Shown: in pieces, positions 25,615 through 34,497 of the stretch
Layout of the letters: each line of letters starts with the position of its first letter
How positions within the stretch are numbered: the stretch's first letter is position 1
Source of the DNA: Candidatus Thalassarchaeaceae archaeon
GTDB taxonomy: Archaea > Thermoplasmatota > Poseidoniia > Poseidoniales > Thalassarchaeaceae
DNA: 64,000 nucleotides
Assembly: GCA_023268715.1 (NCBI GenBank)
Contig: JALRLV010000008.1
Span: forward strand, 1 to 64,000
Direction: 5' to 3'
Notes under the pieces: generated by a model
Told to the model about the DNA's origin: nothing
Database searches by the model: none
Seen by the model: only the letters and a program-made list of their open reading frames with translations
Translations under genes and position numbers: made by a program

Positions 25615-26190
25615 ATGGAAAATTTACCCCACAAAATTGGGTTGTATTCAAGAATAATAGGTAATCGTGGTGGCATTGTGTCTTCTCTGGATGATATCAA
25701 GAATCTTCTCGATGGGACACTCAATCCCGAGAATTTAGAAGATAATCCAGAGCTATATGAGATGGCAGAGTCAATTTATGGAAGAGAAGTTTTGGAACAG
25801 ATGGGAGTTGAGGCCCCAGAACGACCTTCTGAGTCAATAGTCCAGCCAAATGGAGATGCGAAGCATGAGGTCCAAATGCCAATTGTACCTATTGCTCCGC
25901 CCGAACGTATTCCAGAAAATCCCAAATCTAGAAGATGGGGTCTGTTTGTTTTCACGACCATTGCAATTATACTAATCATGACCAATTTAGTGGTGGGATT
26001 TGGTTCCTTTATTCCACTTTGTGATGAGCCGGATAGTGAGACAAACTGTGAAGATAAATTAATTCTAAGTGAAATTGCAAATTACCAATCTCCTAATTCC
26101 TGGACAGTCCCGATGGAACTAGAATTTATTGAGATTGGAATCCTTGTTATCCTTACCGCAATATTACTATTTTCACTACGTAAGAAGTAA
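25615..26190 (+). CDS. Small membrane protein of unknown function
   Basis: Not recognised. The frame of 191 residues contains an acidic helical N-terminal part (SSLDDIKNLLDGTLNPENLEDNPELYEMAES), a Pro-rich linker (PIVPIAPPERIPENP), then two hydrophobic segments: one around WGLFVFTTIAIILIMTNLVVG and one near the C-terminus ending in SLRKK. The short loop between them has two cysteines (CDEPDSETNC), which could form a disulfide outside the membrane. The start is uncertain: ATG at 25615 directly follows the transketolase stop, but GTG at 25678 has a GGTGG site four bases upstream and begins right at the acidic domain. Confidence 0.7.
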   Translation: MENLPHKIGLYSRIIGNRGGIVSSLDDIKNLLDGTLNPENLEDNPELYEMAESIYGREVLEQMGVEAPERPSESIVQPNGDAKHEVQMPIVPIAPPERIPENPKSRRWGLFVFTTIAIILIMTNLVVGFGSFIPLCDEPDSETNCEDKLILSEIANYQSPNSWTVPMELEFIEIGILVILTAILLFSLRKK

Positions 26191-26192
26191 GA

Positions 26193-27713
26193 CTAGTACA
26201 TCCTCGCTAAATGCTGTTTCCTTGTTGTCATCCTACCGGTGACTACGCATGGCATAGGCTCACTAAACGAATCAATGCAATCCCCTAAGAAAGTAAGTCC
26301 TGTTGCTTTTTCTAAGATTTCCGCATCGGAATCATTCCCATCAAAGGCTAATTGGTAGACTTTACCATCTTCAATGGGTTTGGTTAATTTCCATCCATCT
26401 GAGGTTTGTTCTATACCGGGGAAGTCTAGTACTAACTTTTCCATATGCACTGCTGCCCGATTCCTAAGTTCAGATTCGGTGGAATCTAGAGAATCCGATA
26501 TCACGTTTAGTAATTCATTCACGTCATGGCTCGCTTTTCCGCCCGTTCTCATGGATAACACAAATTGGCCTGATTTCAGATCTCTAGGGCCTAATTCTAA
26601 TCTAAGTGGAACGCCTTTTATTTCCCAATCGTAATGTTTTGCTCCAGGTCGTATATCCCTGTCATCAACCTTTACTCTGTATCCAGCGGATTTGAGAGTG
26701 TCCGCTATATTGTGGATAGAAGGTATCACATTATCATCTAGATGTTGAGCAACAGGCATTAGGACTATCTGAATAGGAGCAATCTTAGGGGGGAAAATTA
26801 GTCCTGCTTCGTCGCCATGCATCCCTACGACTGCACCCAACATTCTTTCTGACATTCCGAAAGTAGTCTGGTGACAAAACTGAGTTGCGCCCTCAGCATC
26901 TTCGTATTTGAGATCAAACGCCTTAGCCCATTGATCCTTGTAATGATGATAGGTGGCTACTTGTAATGTTCTCCCATTGGGCATTACAACGTCGACAGCA
27001 TTAGAGAACCAAGCCCCTGGGAAGGTATCCCATACTGGTCGCTTGGAAACAATTGCTGGGAAACATAGGTCGTGAAGCAAATTCTGCACGATTACAGCGT
27101 CCTCTTCTATTTGGGCGTCTGCACCTTCTTGATCCTTGTGAGCGGTATGTGCTTCAAAGAAATGAATTTCTCTTACTCGAATGAAAGACCTAGTTTGTTT
27201 AGTTTCATAACGGAAGGTGTTGACAATCTGAAATGTTTTCAGAGGTAAATCTCCATGAGATCTGACCCATAATGGGAACATAGTGTACATTGGAGTCTCG
27301 CTAGTCGGTCTGAGGAACATGGGTAAATCTAACTCATTTTCTCCAGCGTGTTTAACCCAATACACCTCTTTTTTGAATCCGGCTTCTTCTTCATCTAATC
27401 TCAATTCATCAGGATCCACGCCTTCTTCTCTCGCCTTTTTTAACAGAGAGACTAACCGGTTTTCTTTCTCTAACAGATCTTCCGGAACGAGTAGTGGGAA
27501 GTTATACTCTTCGTGGCCTGTACGATCCATCTCGGCACGCGTTAATCCATCAATTAGCATCATTGCCTTCCACCCATATGGCTTCCAGACATCCATACCT
27601 TTGATTGGATATCTCTTGTCAACAAGGTCTGCAATTTCCACGATTGCTGGGTACCAGAGGTTGAAATCCTCCTTAGAAGGTATTCCTCTCTTGGCCTTGT
27701 CGGGACTCGCCAT
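26193..27713 (-). CDS. proS: Prolyl-tRNA synthetase, archaeal/eukaryotic type
   Basis: Class II synthetase charging tRNA(Pro). The 506-residue chain has motif 1 around DVWKPYGWKAMMLIDGL, motif 2 with FRYETKQTRSFIRVREIHFFEAHTAH, motif 3 near TTFGMSERMLGAVVGMHGDEAGLIFPP, and a C-terminal anticodon-binding domain followed by the archaeal-type tail ending in MTTRKQHLARMY. The long bacterial editing insertion is absent, as expected for this type. I use the ATG at 27713 (MASPDKAKRG), since the upstream six codons start at TTG and add nothing family-like. It is convergent with the membrane protein gene before it. Confidence 0.95.
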   Translation of the reverse strand: MASPDKAKRGIPSKEDFNLWYPAIVEIADLVDKRYPIKGMDVWKPYGWKAMMLIDGLTRAEMDRTGHEEYNFPLLVPEDLLEKENRLVSLLKKAREEGVDPDELRLDEEEAGFKKEVYWVKHAGENELDLPMFLRPTSETPMYTMFPLWVRSHGDLPLKTFQIVNTFRYETKQTRSFIRVREIHFFEAHTAHKDQEGADAQIEEDAVIVQNLLHDLCFPAIVSKRPVWDTFPGAWFSNAVDVVMPNGRTLQVATYHHYKDQWAKAFDLKYEDAEGATQFCHQTTFGMSERMLGAVVGMHGDEAGLIFPPKIAPIQIVLMPVAQHLDDNVIPSIHNIADTLKSAGYRVKVDDRDIRPGAKHYDWEIKGVPLRLELGPRDLKSGQFVLSMRTGGKASHDVNELLNVISDSLDSTESELRNRAAVHMEKLVLDFPGIEQTSDGWKLTKPIEDGKVYQLAFDGNDSDAEILEKATGLTFLGDCIDSFSEPMPCVVTGRMTTRKQHLARMY

Positions 27714-27768
27714 GATTGCCGTCGCCAGCAATAATCGCTTGAATGTGACGCTGGAGGAGGAGTCAATT

Positions 27769-28950
27769 TTACGAGATTATGCCTTGTATCGCCTGTACCA
27801 ATGAAAAATCGTCTTCTATTTCTTGGATTCTTCCATCATCGTGAACTATTCTAGCTCTCACTTTACTTGGGTCGTTCATTTCTTCCATCAAATTGGCAAC
27901 AACCGCGTTAACTCCATACCGTTCAATTTGTGCCTCTGCCCTAAGAATCAGAGTGTCTAATTCTACATCGGTTTCTAACTTGAATCCTATACGGATCGAA
28001 TCTCCAACTAGATCCCTTAATTCTTCGATGTGTTTCCTTCCTGGGTTAAGATTTAGTTGCCAATTATCTTGGCCGCTTGGCTTCTTACCCTGTTCTGGCT
28101 CTGTGAAATAATCCAAAACTGCTGCGGCATGGATCCATACGTCGGGTTTTGACTCCGTGGCTATTTCCTTGCATAATTTAAGCATACCATCTGGGGTCCC
28201 ATCCCTTAACACGTTCGGAAGGGAAAATGAGGGACTAGCAGATGTTTTTCCAGCGATACAAATAACATTATGACCCATACGATGAAGATACTCAGCAATA
28301 ATCCAGCCTGTTCTACCTGATGATGCATTTTGAATGGCTCTAACTGCATCAATTGGCGCCCTATTAGCCCCCATTGTAATAGCAACTAATTTTGAGGATT
28401 GGGATCTATTTGCGATATGACAAACCTCAGCGACAATGGATATTGGATCTGGTTGTTTCAGTTTGCCTTCTTCTATTTCGTTAATTATCACATGGCTACC
28501 TTCGTCGCGTAATGCATCGAGAAGTTCAGTAGTTACCGGATCATCGAATAAATCAGTGTGCATTGATGGGACAAAGCAAAGTGCCGATTTACGACCCCTG
28601 CTTGCGGATAGAGCCATCATCAAAGGTGAGTCCATTATTCCGTGTACGTGCTTTGATATTGTATTCCTTGTAGCAGGTGCAATTAGTGTTACATCAAAGT
28701 CATCTAACTGGGACATCTCACTAGCCCATCCTTGATGGACTATTGTATCGGAGCCCCAACTCACTGCAAGGGGGGTGATTATCTTCGTTGCTTCCTCACT
28801 CATAATCACCGTCAAATCGGCTTGATGCCTGCGTAACTCCCTAGCTAACCTCACAGATTCAACAGCAGCAATCCCCCCGGATATTGCCAATAAGACTCGT
28901 TTTCCGTGTAAAGCATCGCTATGGATTGCGACGCCGGTGTCCCTTGTCAC
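27769..28950 (-). CDS. coaBC: CoaBC, phosphopantothenoylcysteine synthetase/decarboxylase
   Basis: Bifunctional enzyme of coenzyme A synthesis. The N-terminal flavoprotein half (CoaC) has GKRVLLAISGGIAAVESVRLARELRR and LIAPATRNTISKHVHG; the C-terminal half (CoaB, from about residue 170) has ITMGANRAPIDAVRAIQNASSGRTG and later KIEELRDLV-like and GFKLETDVE segments. It ligates 4'-phosphopantothenate to cysteine and then decarboxylates the product to 4'-phosphopantetheine. The start is uncertain: GTG at 28950 gives a normal-length protein, whereas TTG at 29013 would add 21 residues and leave only 15 bases to the divergent gene. Confidence 0.91.
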   Translation of the reverse strand: MTRDTGVAIHSDALHGKRVLLAISGGIAAVESVRLARELRRHQADLTVIMSEEATKIITPLAVSWGSDTIVHQGWASEMSQLDDFDVTLIAPATRNTISKHVHGIMDSPLMMALSASRGRKSALCFVPSMHTDLFDDPVTTELLDALRDEGSHVIINEIEEGKLKQPDPISIVAEVCHIANRSQSSKLVAITMGANRAPIDAVRAIQNASSGRTGWIIAEYLHRMGHNVICIAGKTSASPSFSLPNVLRDGTPDGMLKLCKEIATESKPDVWIHAAAVLDYFTEPEQGKKPSGQDNWQLNLNPGRKHIEELRDLVGDSIRIGFKLETDVELDTLILRAEAQIERYGVNAVVANLMEEMNDPSKVRARIVHDDGRIQEIEDDFSLVQAIQGIIS

Positions 28951-29028
28951 AAGAACTACGAGTAGTATGTCATTCAAGAGTGCGTCGCCGACCGTTTGAG
29001 TCTTAGATGACAATACATTCCCAGAATC

Positions 29029-29586
29029 GTGAGTGATTTAGCGGCCAACGACCTGATACGAAGGTTGGCAATATTTGGTGCCTTGAATTTACTGATTTTA
29101 ACTCTAATTTTGGCATCCGTATCAGGGAATGGAAATGAAATATTTCTAGGATTTATACTCGGACTGGGTTTGTTATTGCTTTTTTTTGGAACCATAGTAA
29201 TAGTTGGTTTTTTTCAGAAAAAAAATGGATACGATGTTAGATTAGCGAACTTAGAACAATTTCTTTCTGTAATTTTCCTTTCCGTTGGGTTAATTCAGAC
29301 AATAGTTGGATTAATCGCTATTGAAATATTTCTCATCACACAGGGCTTATTGCTTGTTTTACTCGGCAACTCCACACGAAAACGCGTATCTACTATTAGG
29401 AATCCACAATTTATCGATTGGTATACTAAGGATAAACCATCAGATGTAACGTTGAGGACTGAAGAAGTATACGCTTCCTGCCCACATTGTAGTAGTCTAT
29501 TGGCAGTTATTCCTAATTTATTAGCGCCGCATGACCGTTGTCCCAATTGTGATGGATTACTAGTTAGTTCGATTGAGGAAGAATGA
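29029..29586 (+). CDS. Four-helix membrane protein with C-terminal zinc ribbon
   Basis: A 185-residue protein not recognised as a known family. About four hydrophobic segments fill residues 10-120 (for example LAIFGALNLLILTLILA and FILGLGLLLLFFGTIVIVGFF). After a short linker the C-terminal 45 residues hold a zinc ribbon with two CxxC pairs, CPHC and CPNC, about 24 residues apart. Such a membrane anchor with a cytoplasmic ribbon is common among uncharacterised archaeal proteins. The GTG start at 29029 is the first possible in frame. It is divergent from coaBC and convergent with the thiolase gene, which begins one base after its stop. Confidence 0.75.
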   Translation: MSDLAANDLIRRLAIFGALNLLILTLILASVSGNGNEIFLGFILGLGLLLLFFGTIVIVGFFQKKNGYDVRLANLEQFLSVIFLSVGLIQTIVGLIAIEIFLITQGLLLVLLGNSTRKRVSTIRNPQFIDWYTKDKPSDVTLRTEEVYASCPHCSSLLAVIPNLLAPHDRCPNCDGLLVSSIEEE

Positions 29587-29587
29587 T

Positions 29588-30721
29588 TCAATATCTCTCA
29601 AGAGCAGTCGCGATACCCATTCCCCCACCAATACACATAGTAGCCACAGCCTTTTCTTTACCCGTACGGTTGAGAAGTGATGCGGCTTTACAAGTAATCC
29701 TAGCGCCAGAAGCACCTAATGGGTGACCGAGTGAAATGGCTCCACCATCAAGATTAATTTTCTCCATATCAATGCCTAATTCATCAATACATGCTAAACT
29801 TTGAGATGAAAATGCTTCATTCAATTCCCAAATATCTACATCCTCAATAGACCACCCAGCTCTTTCAAGACATAGCCGAGAAGAGGCAATCGGACCCAAA
29901 CCCATTAGTTCCGGAGGGCATCCAGTTACTGATGTGGAAACTATTCTAGCAATTGGATTCAGATCATTTTCTATAGCAAAACTTTCACTGCAAATTATGC
30001 AGAAAACTACACCATCAGTCAATGGTGATGAAGTAGCCGCTGTTACTGTACCGGATTCTTTGAAAACCGGATTTAATCCAGCCATTGACTCAAGTGTACT
30101 CGACGGTCTAATACAACCATCAGACTCAATATTTTCTTCTCCATGAACTATTGGGCAAATTTCGTTTTCAAAATTACCTTCTAATTGAGCCGCATGTGAT
30201 TTTTCGTGGGAAGAAAGAGCAAATTTTTCTTGACGAATGCGACTTATTGAATACTGCTCAGCGACGTTTTCGGCTGTAATTCCCATGTTGATGTAGGCTT
30301 CTGGATATGATTCTTCTAATCCTGGATGAGGGGACCAATTGAAACCCCTCCTCTTTACCCTAGACATTGACTCCATACCCCCAACGAGGAAACAATCACC
30401 AGAACCTGTGGCAATCTTTCCTGCGGCCACATGTATAGCCTCCATTGATGAGCCACACAATCGATTGAATGTGGCACCTGGTACATTATCGGGTAATCCG
30501 CTTAGAAAAGAAACTAGCCTTGCTACATTGTAACCTTGTTCACCTTCTGGGTAAGCACATCCAAGCAAGAGATCGTCAATTTGTTCTGCTAGAATGTTAT
30601 TTCGAGACAATAGGGCTCTAGCCACTTGACCCGCCATTTCATCCGGTCTAACATCCTTTAGAGCCCCCTTGTGCGCCCTATGGAAGGGCGAGCGCATCCA
30701 ATCAACTATGACTACATCCAC
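29588..30721 (-). CDS. Acetyl-CoA acyltransferase (thiolase)
   Basis: Thiolase-fold enzyme that condenses or cleaves acyl-CoAs. The catalytic residues are all visible: Cys in FNRLCGSSMEAIHVAAG (residue about 89), His in GGAISLGHPLGASGAR and Cys in ATMCIGGGMG near the end. The sequence resembles degradative type-I thiolases (acetyl-CoA C-acyltransferase) more than archaeal HMG-pathway thiolases, so a fatty-acid oxidation role is likely. I set the start at GTG 30721 (VDVVIVDWMRSPF), where family similarity begins; an ATG at 30844 would add 41 unrelated residues and overlap the divergent KptA gene. Product about 377 residues. Confidence 0.91.
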   Translation of the reverse strand: MDVVIVDWMRSPFHRAHKGALKDVRPDEMAGQVARALLSRNNILAEQIDDLLLGCAYPEGEQGYNVARLVSFLSGLPDNVPGATFNRLCGSSMEAIHVAAGKIATGSGDCFLVGGMESMSRVKRRGFNWSPHPGLEESYPEAYINMGITAENVAEQYSISRIRQEKFALSSHEKSHAAQLEGNFENEICPIVHGEENIESDGCIRPSSTLESMAGLNPVFKESGTVTAATSSPLTDGVVFCIICSESFAIENDLNPIARIVSTSVTGCPPELMGLGPIASSRLCLERAGWSIEDVDIWELNEAFSSQSLACIDELGIDMEKINLDGGAISLGHPLGASGARITCKAASLLNRTGKEKAVATMCIGGGMGIATALERY

Positions 30722-30824
30722 GATACTCGGCCCGCTATTCGCCCAATAACCATTGAGATAGTGACCTGACAATGTGGTTAGTTGACCGGCGGGTTCATGA
30801 AAGAAACGTAAGTCGCGCGAATCA

Positions 30825-31511
30825 ATGATACGAGAATGCTCCAATCACGGATTCTATGCAGACGACCACCTCTGCCCTGCTTGTAATGCAGAGGGCAGAT
30901 TTATCATGAGAACTGGCGAAAGAAATAGCCTTGCTAGGAAACTAGCATTGGTTCTTAGGCATGCGCCAGAAAAATTTGAGCTAGAAATGGATATTAACGG
31001 TTGGATAGATGTTAAGGATATTATTCGTCAATTCAAGAAAGGTGGCAAAAGATTCCATTGGTTGAGACCACACCATTTCACAGCAATAGCAGAAACTGAT
31101 CCAAAAGGAAGATACGAGGTACGTGGAAACACTATCCGTGCGACCTATGGCCACACGGTTGAAATCGAGCTAGATCTACCCACCGATAACATACCAGATG
31201 CACTTTATTTCCCATGTGACCCAGAACAAGCAGAGAACTTGCTTGAAGTTGGTATTACACCTAGCGGAAGGGCACATGTTCACCTATCAGCAACGATTAG
31301 GAACGCTGCAGAGGCCGGCCACGTCCATTTCAAATTACCAACAATATTAGAGGTAGATACGGCGCAAATGTATGCTGCAGGTGAGACTATTTGGCACGCT
31401 GGAGTGACAGTCTACTTGACTGAAAATGTACCACCTCAATACCTGAGTGTTGTGGATAACGATGACCCGGAATATGTCTTGGCTCGGGCACGATGGCAAG
31501 AAGAAGAGTGA
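30825..31511 (+). CDS. kptA: KptA-type tRNA/RNA 2'-phosphotransferase with N-terminal zinc knuckle
   Basis: KptA/Tpt1 transfers an internal 2'-phosphate from RNA to NAD+. The 228-residue protein has the two-lobed catalytic core: SLARKLALVLRHAPEKFELEM with the conserved Arg and His, then IRATYGHTV, LEVGITPSGRAHVHLS and TIRNAAEAGHVHFKL, with the AEGETIWHAGVTVYLTE-type end. The first 27 residues add a small zinc knuckle (CSNHG...CPAC), as in several archaeal members. Its physiological substrate in archaea is not established, since they lack the fungal-type ligase that leaves 2'-phosphates on tRNA; ADP-ribosylation of RNA ends is another activity shown for the family. Confidence 0.92.
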   Translation: MIRECSNHGFYADDHLCPACNAEGRFIMRTGERNSLARKLALVLRHAPEKFELEMDINGWIDVKDIIRQFKKGGKRFHWLRPHHFTAIAETDPKGRYEVRGNTIRATYGHTVEIELDLPTDNIPDALYFPCDPEQAENLLEVGITPSGRAHVHLSATIRNAAEAGHVHFKLPTILEVDTAQMYAAGETIWHAGVTVYLTENVPPQYLSVVDNDDPEYVLARARWQEEE

Positions 31512-31513
31512 AT

Positions 31514-31837
31514 TTACTGATATTCACCACACAAAGGGCAGAACTCTAAGTCGCCTGTAAGGTCGGCTTCACAATTATTGCATATTCCCGTAATAGAACT
31601 TACAGGCTTTACTTCGGATTCATTAACTGCACGTACGGGTTGATCACGTGTCACAAATGGGTTAGCAACTGCCTTTTGAACATTAATCGCTTGTCTGAAG
31701 TTAATACATTCTTGTATCGCATTTTGAATCCTATTCGAAGTTCGTAATCTTTCTTCTACAGATTCAATCTTCTCCGAATCCGCGAGTCTACTTTGTAACC
31801 AACGCTGGAATCTGTCTAGTTCGCCTTCAGCAGTCAT
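31514..31837 (-). CDS. Small helical protein with C-terminal zinc ribbon
   Basis: A 107-residue protein from the ATG at 31837 (MTAEGELDRFQRW). The N-terminal two thirds are helical and charged (WLQSRLADSEKIESVEERLR). The C-terminus has a rubredoxin-like zinc ribbon with CNNC and CPLC pairs. The function is unknown. A longer reading from 31885 adds 16 residues but they are not convincing. The gene is convergent with kptA (stops 2 bases apart) and divergent from the isopentenyl phosphate kinase gene. No Shine-Dalgarno site is seen. Confidence 0.7.
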   Translation of the reverse strand: MTAEGELDRFQRWLQSRLADSEKIESVEERLRTSNRIQNAIQECINFRQAINVQKAVANPFVTRDQPVRAVNESEVKPVSSITGICNNCEADLTGDLEFCPLCGEYQ

Positions 31838-31948
31838 GTTTGTCGGAAAGGTCGGTGAGCAATGAATCTGACTTAATGGAAACATCTATCATTCATCCAA
31901 TTTATCGGATAACACAAAATGTCTAGTGCCTTGGCCAGCGCGTAAACT

Positions 31949-32740
31949 ATGGCCCATATTCTAATGAAATATGGTGGTGGATTAATCACCACCAAGTCCC
32001 AAATGAAGACCGTAGATAGAGATGCTATATCGAAACTTTCCCGAATCGTTAGCGAATTATCTGGACTCGGGCACAAGGTTACAATAGTACACGGGGCAGG
32101 TTCTTTTGGTCATCTCAAAGCCAAACAATGGAATATTGCCAATGGTGCCCAAGAAGACATCATCGAACAACAAAAAGAGGCAGTCAATTCTATCCGAGAA
32201 GACATGTTGCAATTGAATACCGAAGTTTGCAATTCTTTGTCTAATCACGATATAGAATCCAAAAGTTTCCCTCCCTCTGACTGGGCGAGAGATACTGGAG
32301 CGGATTTTTCCGGAGATTTATCCCCAATCGAAAATTGTTCCGAAGGAGTAGTACCAATCACGTTTGGTGATGTCGTAGATTGTAGTCCTCCAAAATTATT
32401 CGGAATTTTATCCGGAGATGATTTGATGGTAAGGATAGGTAAAGAAATACCAGGAATTACACATTGCATATTCTTGTTAGGAGATACAGAGGGTTTACTC
32501 TCAGCACCCCCCTCTGACCCAAATGCAGCATTGATCCCTGTATGGAAGAAGGATCAGGAAGTATCTGGTGAACATGACACATCCCAAGATGTCACAGGTG
32601 GTATATTCCTAAAATTAGAGTCCGCATCCATGATTTCCACGATAATTCCGAATGTTTGGTTTATCGATGGAAGAAAACCAGAGAGGGTTATCGAATTGCT
32701 GAAAACTGGTACAACAAGAGGCACTCAGATAGTGCAATGA
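31949..32740 (+). CDS. ipk: Isopentenyl phosphate kinase
   Basis: Makes isopentenyl diphosphate from isopentenyl phosphate, the last step of archaeal mevalonate routes. The 263-residue amino-acid-kinase-fold protein has the N-terminal KYGGGLITTK loop, the family hallmark HGAGSFGHLKAKQWNI whose histidine binds the substrate phosphate, ITFGDVV, LSGDDLMVRIGKEI and DVTGGIFLKLESA. It lies 68 bases upstream of the IPP isomerase/prenyl synthase fusion gene on the same strand, so three successive steps of isoprenoid synthesis are encoded together. Confidence 0.95.
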   Translation: MAHILMKYGGGLITTKSQMKTVDRDAISKLSRIVSELSGLGHKVTIVHGAGSFGHLKAKQWNIANGAQEDIIEQQKEAVNSIREDMLQLNTEVCNSLSNHDIESKSFPPSDWARDTGADFSGDLSPIENCSEGVVPITFGDVVDCSPPKLFGILSGDDLMVRIGKEIPGITHCIFLLGDTEGLLSAPPSDPNAALIPVWKKDQEVSGEHDTSQDVTGGIFLKLESASMISTIIPNVWFIDGRKPERVIELLKTGTTRGTQIVQ

Positions 32741-32808
32741 TGTCTGATTAGTACTCTGATATTCCATTTCGATTATATGGTTAATGCTTTTCAAAAGGAT
32801 TGTTTGGT

Positions 32809-34497
32809 ATGGTCGTGCCTTCAACTCCCTTAGATGGTCTAGATTTATCACAAGCCGAAATGATGCAAGAATTGGTTCTTTGTCTAGACTCGGACGATAA
32901 TGTGATTGATAGTTCCAGCAAATTCACAACACATCATGGAGAAGGAATTCTTCACAGAGCATTTAGTGTACTGATTTTCGATAGTGAAGGTAGATTATTA
33001 GTGCAACAGAGATCTTCAGACAAAATCACATTCCCAGCAGTTTGGGCTAACTCCTGTTGTAGCCATCCGCTTGACATTGATGGAGAAAATGATGACCCAA
33101 TTGAAGGTGTGATAGAAGCAGCAAGACGGAAATTAGACCAAGAGCTTGGGATTCCAAGAACGATTACAAACGATTGGAAATTCCACCATATTGGAAGATT
33201 TGAATACAAATGCCGATGGGATTCGGATTGGGTAGAGCACGAAATCGACCATGTTCTAATCGTAGAGGCTGATTGTGAAGTAGATTTCAATCGAAACGAG
33301 ATTCAGTCCATTGACTGGCTAGACAATGATTCTTTAATCCAAATGATGGAAAGGAAAGGAAGATGGAAAAGTCAGTTGGTCGCACCATGGTTTGAGGCTA
33401 TTTTCAATAATTATCTTGGGGCTGGTGATTTTTCTGTCGATGGACTTATTTCCAATAAAAGCTCAGAAATTTTCAGGTGTGGAGACTTGACCGTTCAACA
33501 TCCTGAAAATTCTGCGAGTAATGTACTAGCAGCATTGAGTCAGCATAAGGAAATTGTTGAGGAAATTATACAAGAAAACCTATCAAAAATTCAACAAGAA
33601 CGACTACGAGGGGCGATGTCTCACCTTTTTACTGGTGGAGGCAAACGATTACGTGCAATTATGCCAAGACTGGTGGGGGACGCTGTTGGAAATGGACATC
33701 AAGGGCATTATACCCTAGGCGCATGTATCGAAATCATTCACAATTTCACTTTGGTTCATGATGATATAATGGACCAAGACCCGATTCGCAGGGGCTTGGA
33801 TGCTGTACATGTCGCATACGACGACCCTACAGCGATAAATGCTGGAGATGCAATGTTAGCGCTCGGGTTTGAAATGCTAGCTGATAGTACGAATATCCAG
33901 GATTCTCAACTCAGACATGTAGTAAGCGCGATCGGGCAAATGGTACGAAATGTAGCTGAAGGTCAACAAGAAGATTTTGAATTCGAGGATAGAGATTCGG
34001 TTTCCGAAGAAGAATATATCTCCATGATTGCAGGGAAGACTAGTGCAATGTTCGAAACATGTGCAGAAACTGGTGCTATTCTAGCAGGCGCGGATAGTGA
34101 AACTGTTGCAAATATGGCAAATTGGGGTCTTAATTTAGGACTGTGCTTCCAAATAATGGATGATTATATTGACATGACTAGTGATACGGAAACCCTAGGT
34201 AAACCAGCCGGAAGTGATATTGTCCAAGGTAAGAGAACTCTGATTGCCATTCATGCTTTGGAAAGCGGTGCCGATTTGCCTACGTTTCACAAATTGTTCG
34301 GTACTGAATCAACAGATACTTCGGAACTTGCTGTCGCGGTGCAAGAATTGAATGACAATGGTTCAATACAGTATGCTCTGGATAGGGCAATGGAACATCA
34401 CAGAATGGCTCACGGATGCTTAGACAAATTAGATCAGACACCTGCTGTAGATTTACTACGGGATATGACCGACTTCCAATTGGTAAGAATCAATTGA
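32809..34497 (+). CDS. Fused type 1 IPP isomerase and geranylgeranyl/polyprenyl diphosphate synthase
   Basis: A 562-residue two-domain protein. Residues about 1-205 form a Nudix-fold type 1 isopentenyl-diphosphate isomerase: HRAFSVLIFDSEGRLLVQQRS (49-69), TFPAVWANSCCSHP with the active-site Cys (about 83-84), the acidic Nudix-like helix EAARRKLDQELGI and WVEHEIDHV carrying the catalytic Glu (about 143-145). Residues about 235-562 form a trans-prenyltransferase: GGGKRLRA, the first Asp-rich motif DDIMD (318-322) followed by RRG, GDAMLALGFEML, and the second motif DDYID. The fusion would convert IPP to DMAPP and condense them to the C20 lipid precursor. ATG 32809 has AAGGA nine bases upstream. 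Confidence 0.94.
   Translation: MVVPSTPLDGLDLSQAEMMQELVLCLDSDDNVIDSSSKFTTHHGEGILHRAFSVLIFDSEGRLLVQQRSSDKITFPAVWANSCCSHPLDIDGENDDPIEGVIEAARRKLDQELGIPRTITNDWKFHHIGRFEYKCRWDSDWVEHEIDHVLIVEADCEVDFNRNEIQSIDWLDNDSLIQMMERKGRWKSQLVAPWFEAIFNNYLGAGDFSVDGLISNKSSEIFRCGDLTVQHPENSASNVLAALSQHKEIVEEIIQENLSKIQQERLRGAMSHLFTGGGKRLRAIMPRLVGDAVGNGHQGHYTLGACIEIIHNFTLVHDDIMDQDPIRRGLDAVHVAYDDPTAINAGDAMLALGFEMLADSTNIQDSQLRHVVSAIGQMVRNVAEGQQEDFEFEDRDSVSEEEYISMIAGKTSAMFETCAETGAILAGADSETVANMANWGLNLGLCFQIMDDYIDMTSDTETLGKPAGSDIVQGKRTLIAIHALESGADLPTFHKLFGTESTDTSELAVAVQELNDNGSIQYALDRAMEHHRMAHGCLDKLDQTPAVDLLRDMTDFQLVRIN

Noticed and set aside
25190-25651. 153-codon frame opposite the transketolase C-terminal subunit gene
   Set aside because: Composition is serine/threonine-rich shadow sequence; the opposite strand is a clear enzyme.
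30722-30844. N-terminal extension of the thiolase
   Set aside because: The extra 41 residues show no thiolase similarity and overlap the start of the divergent kptA gene.
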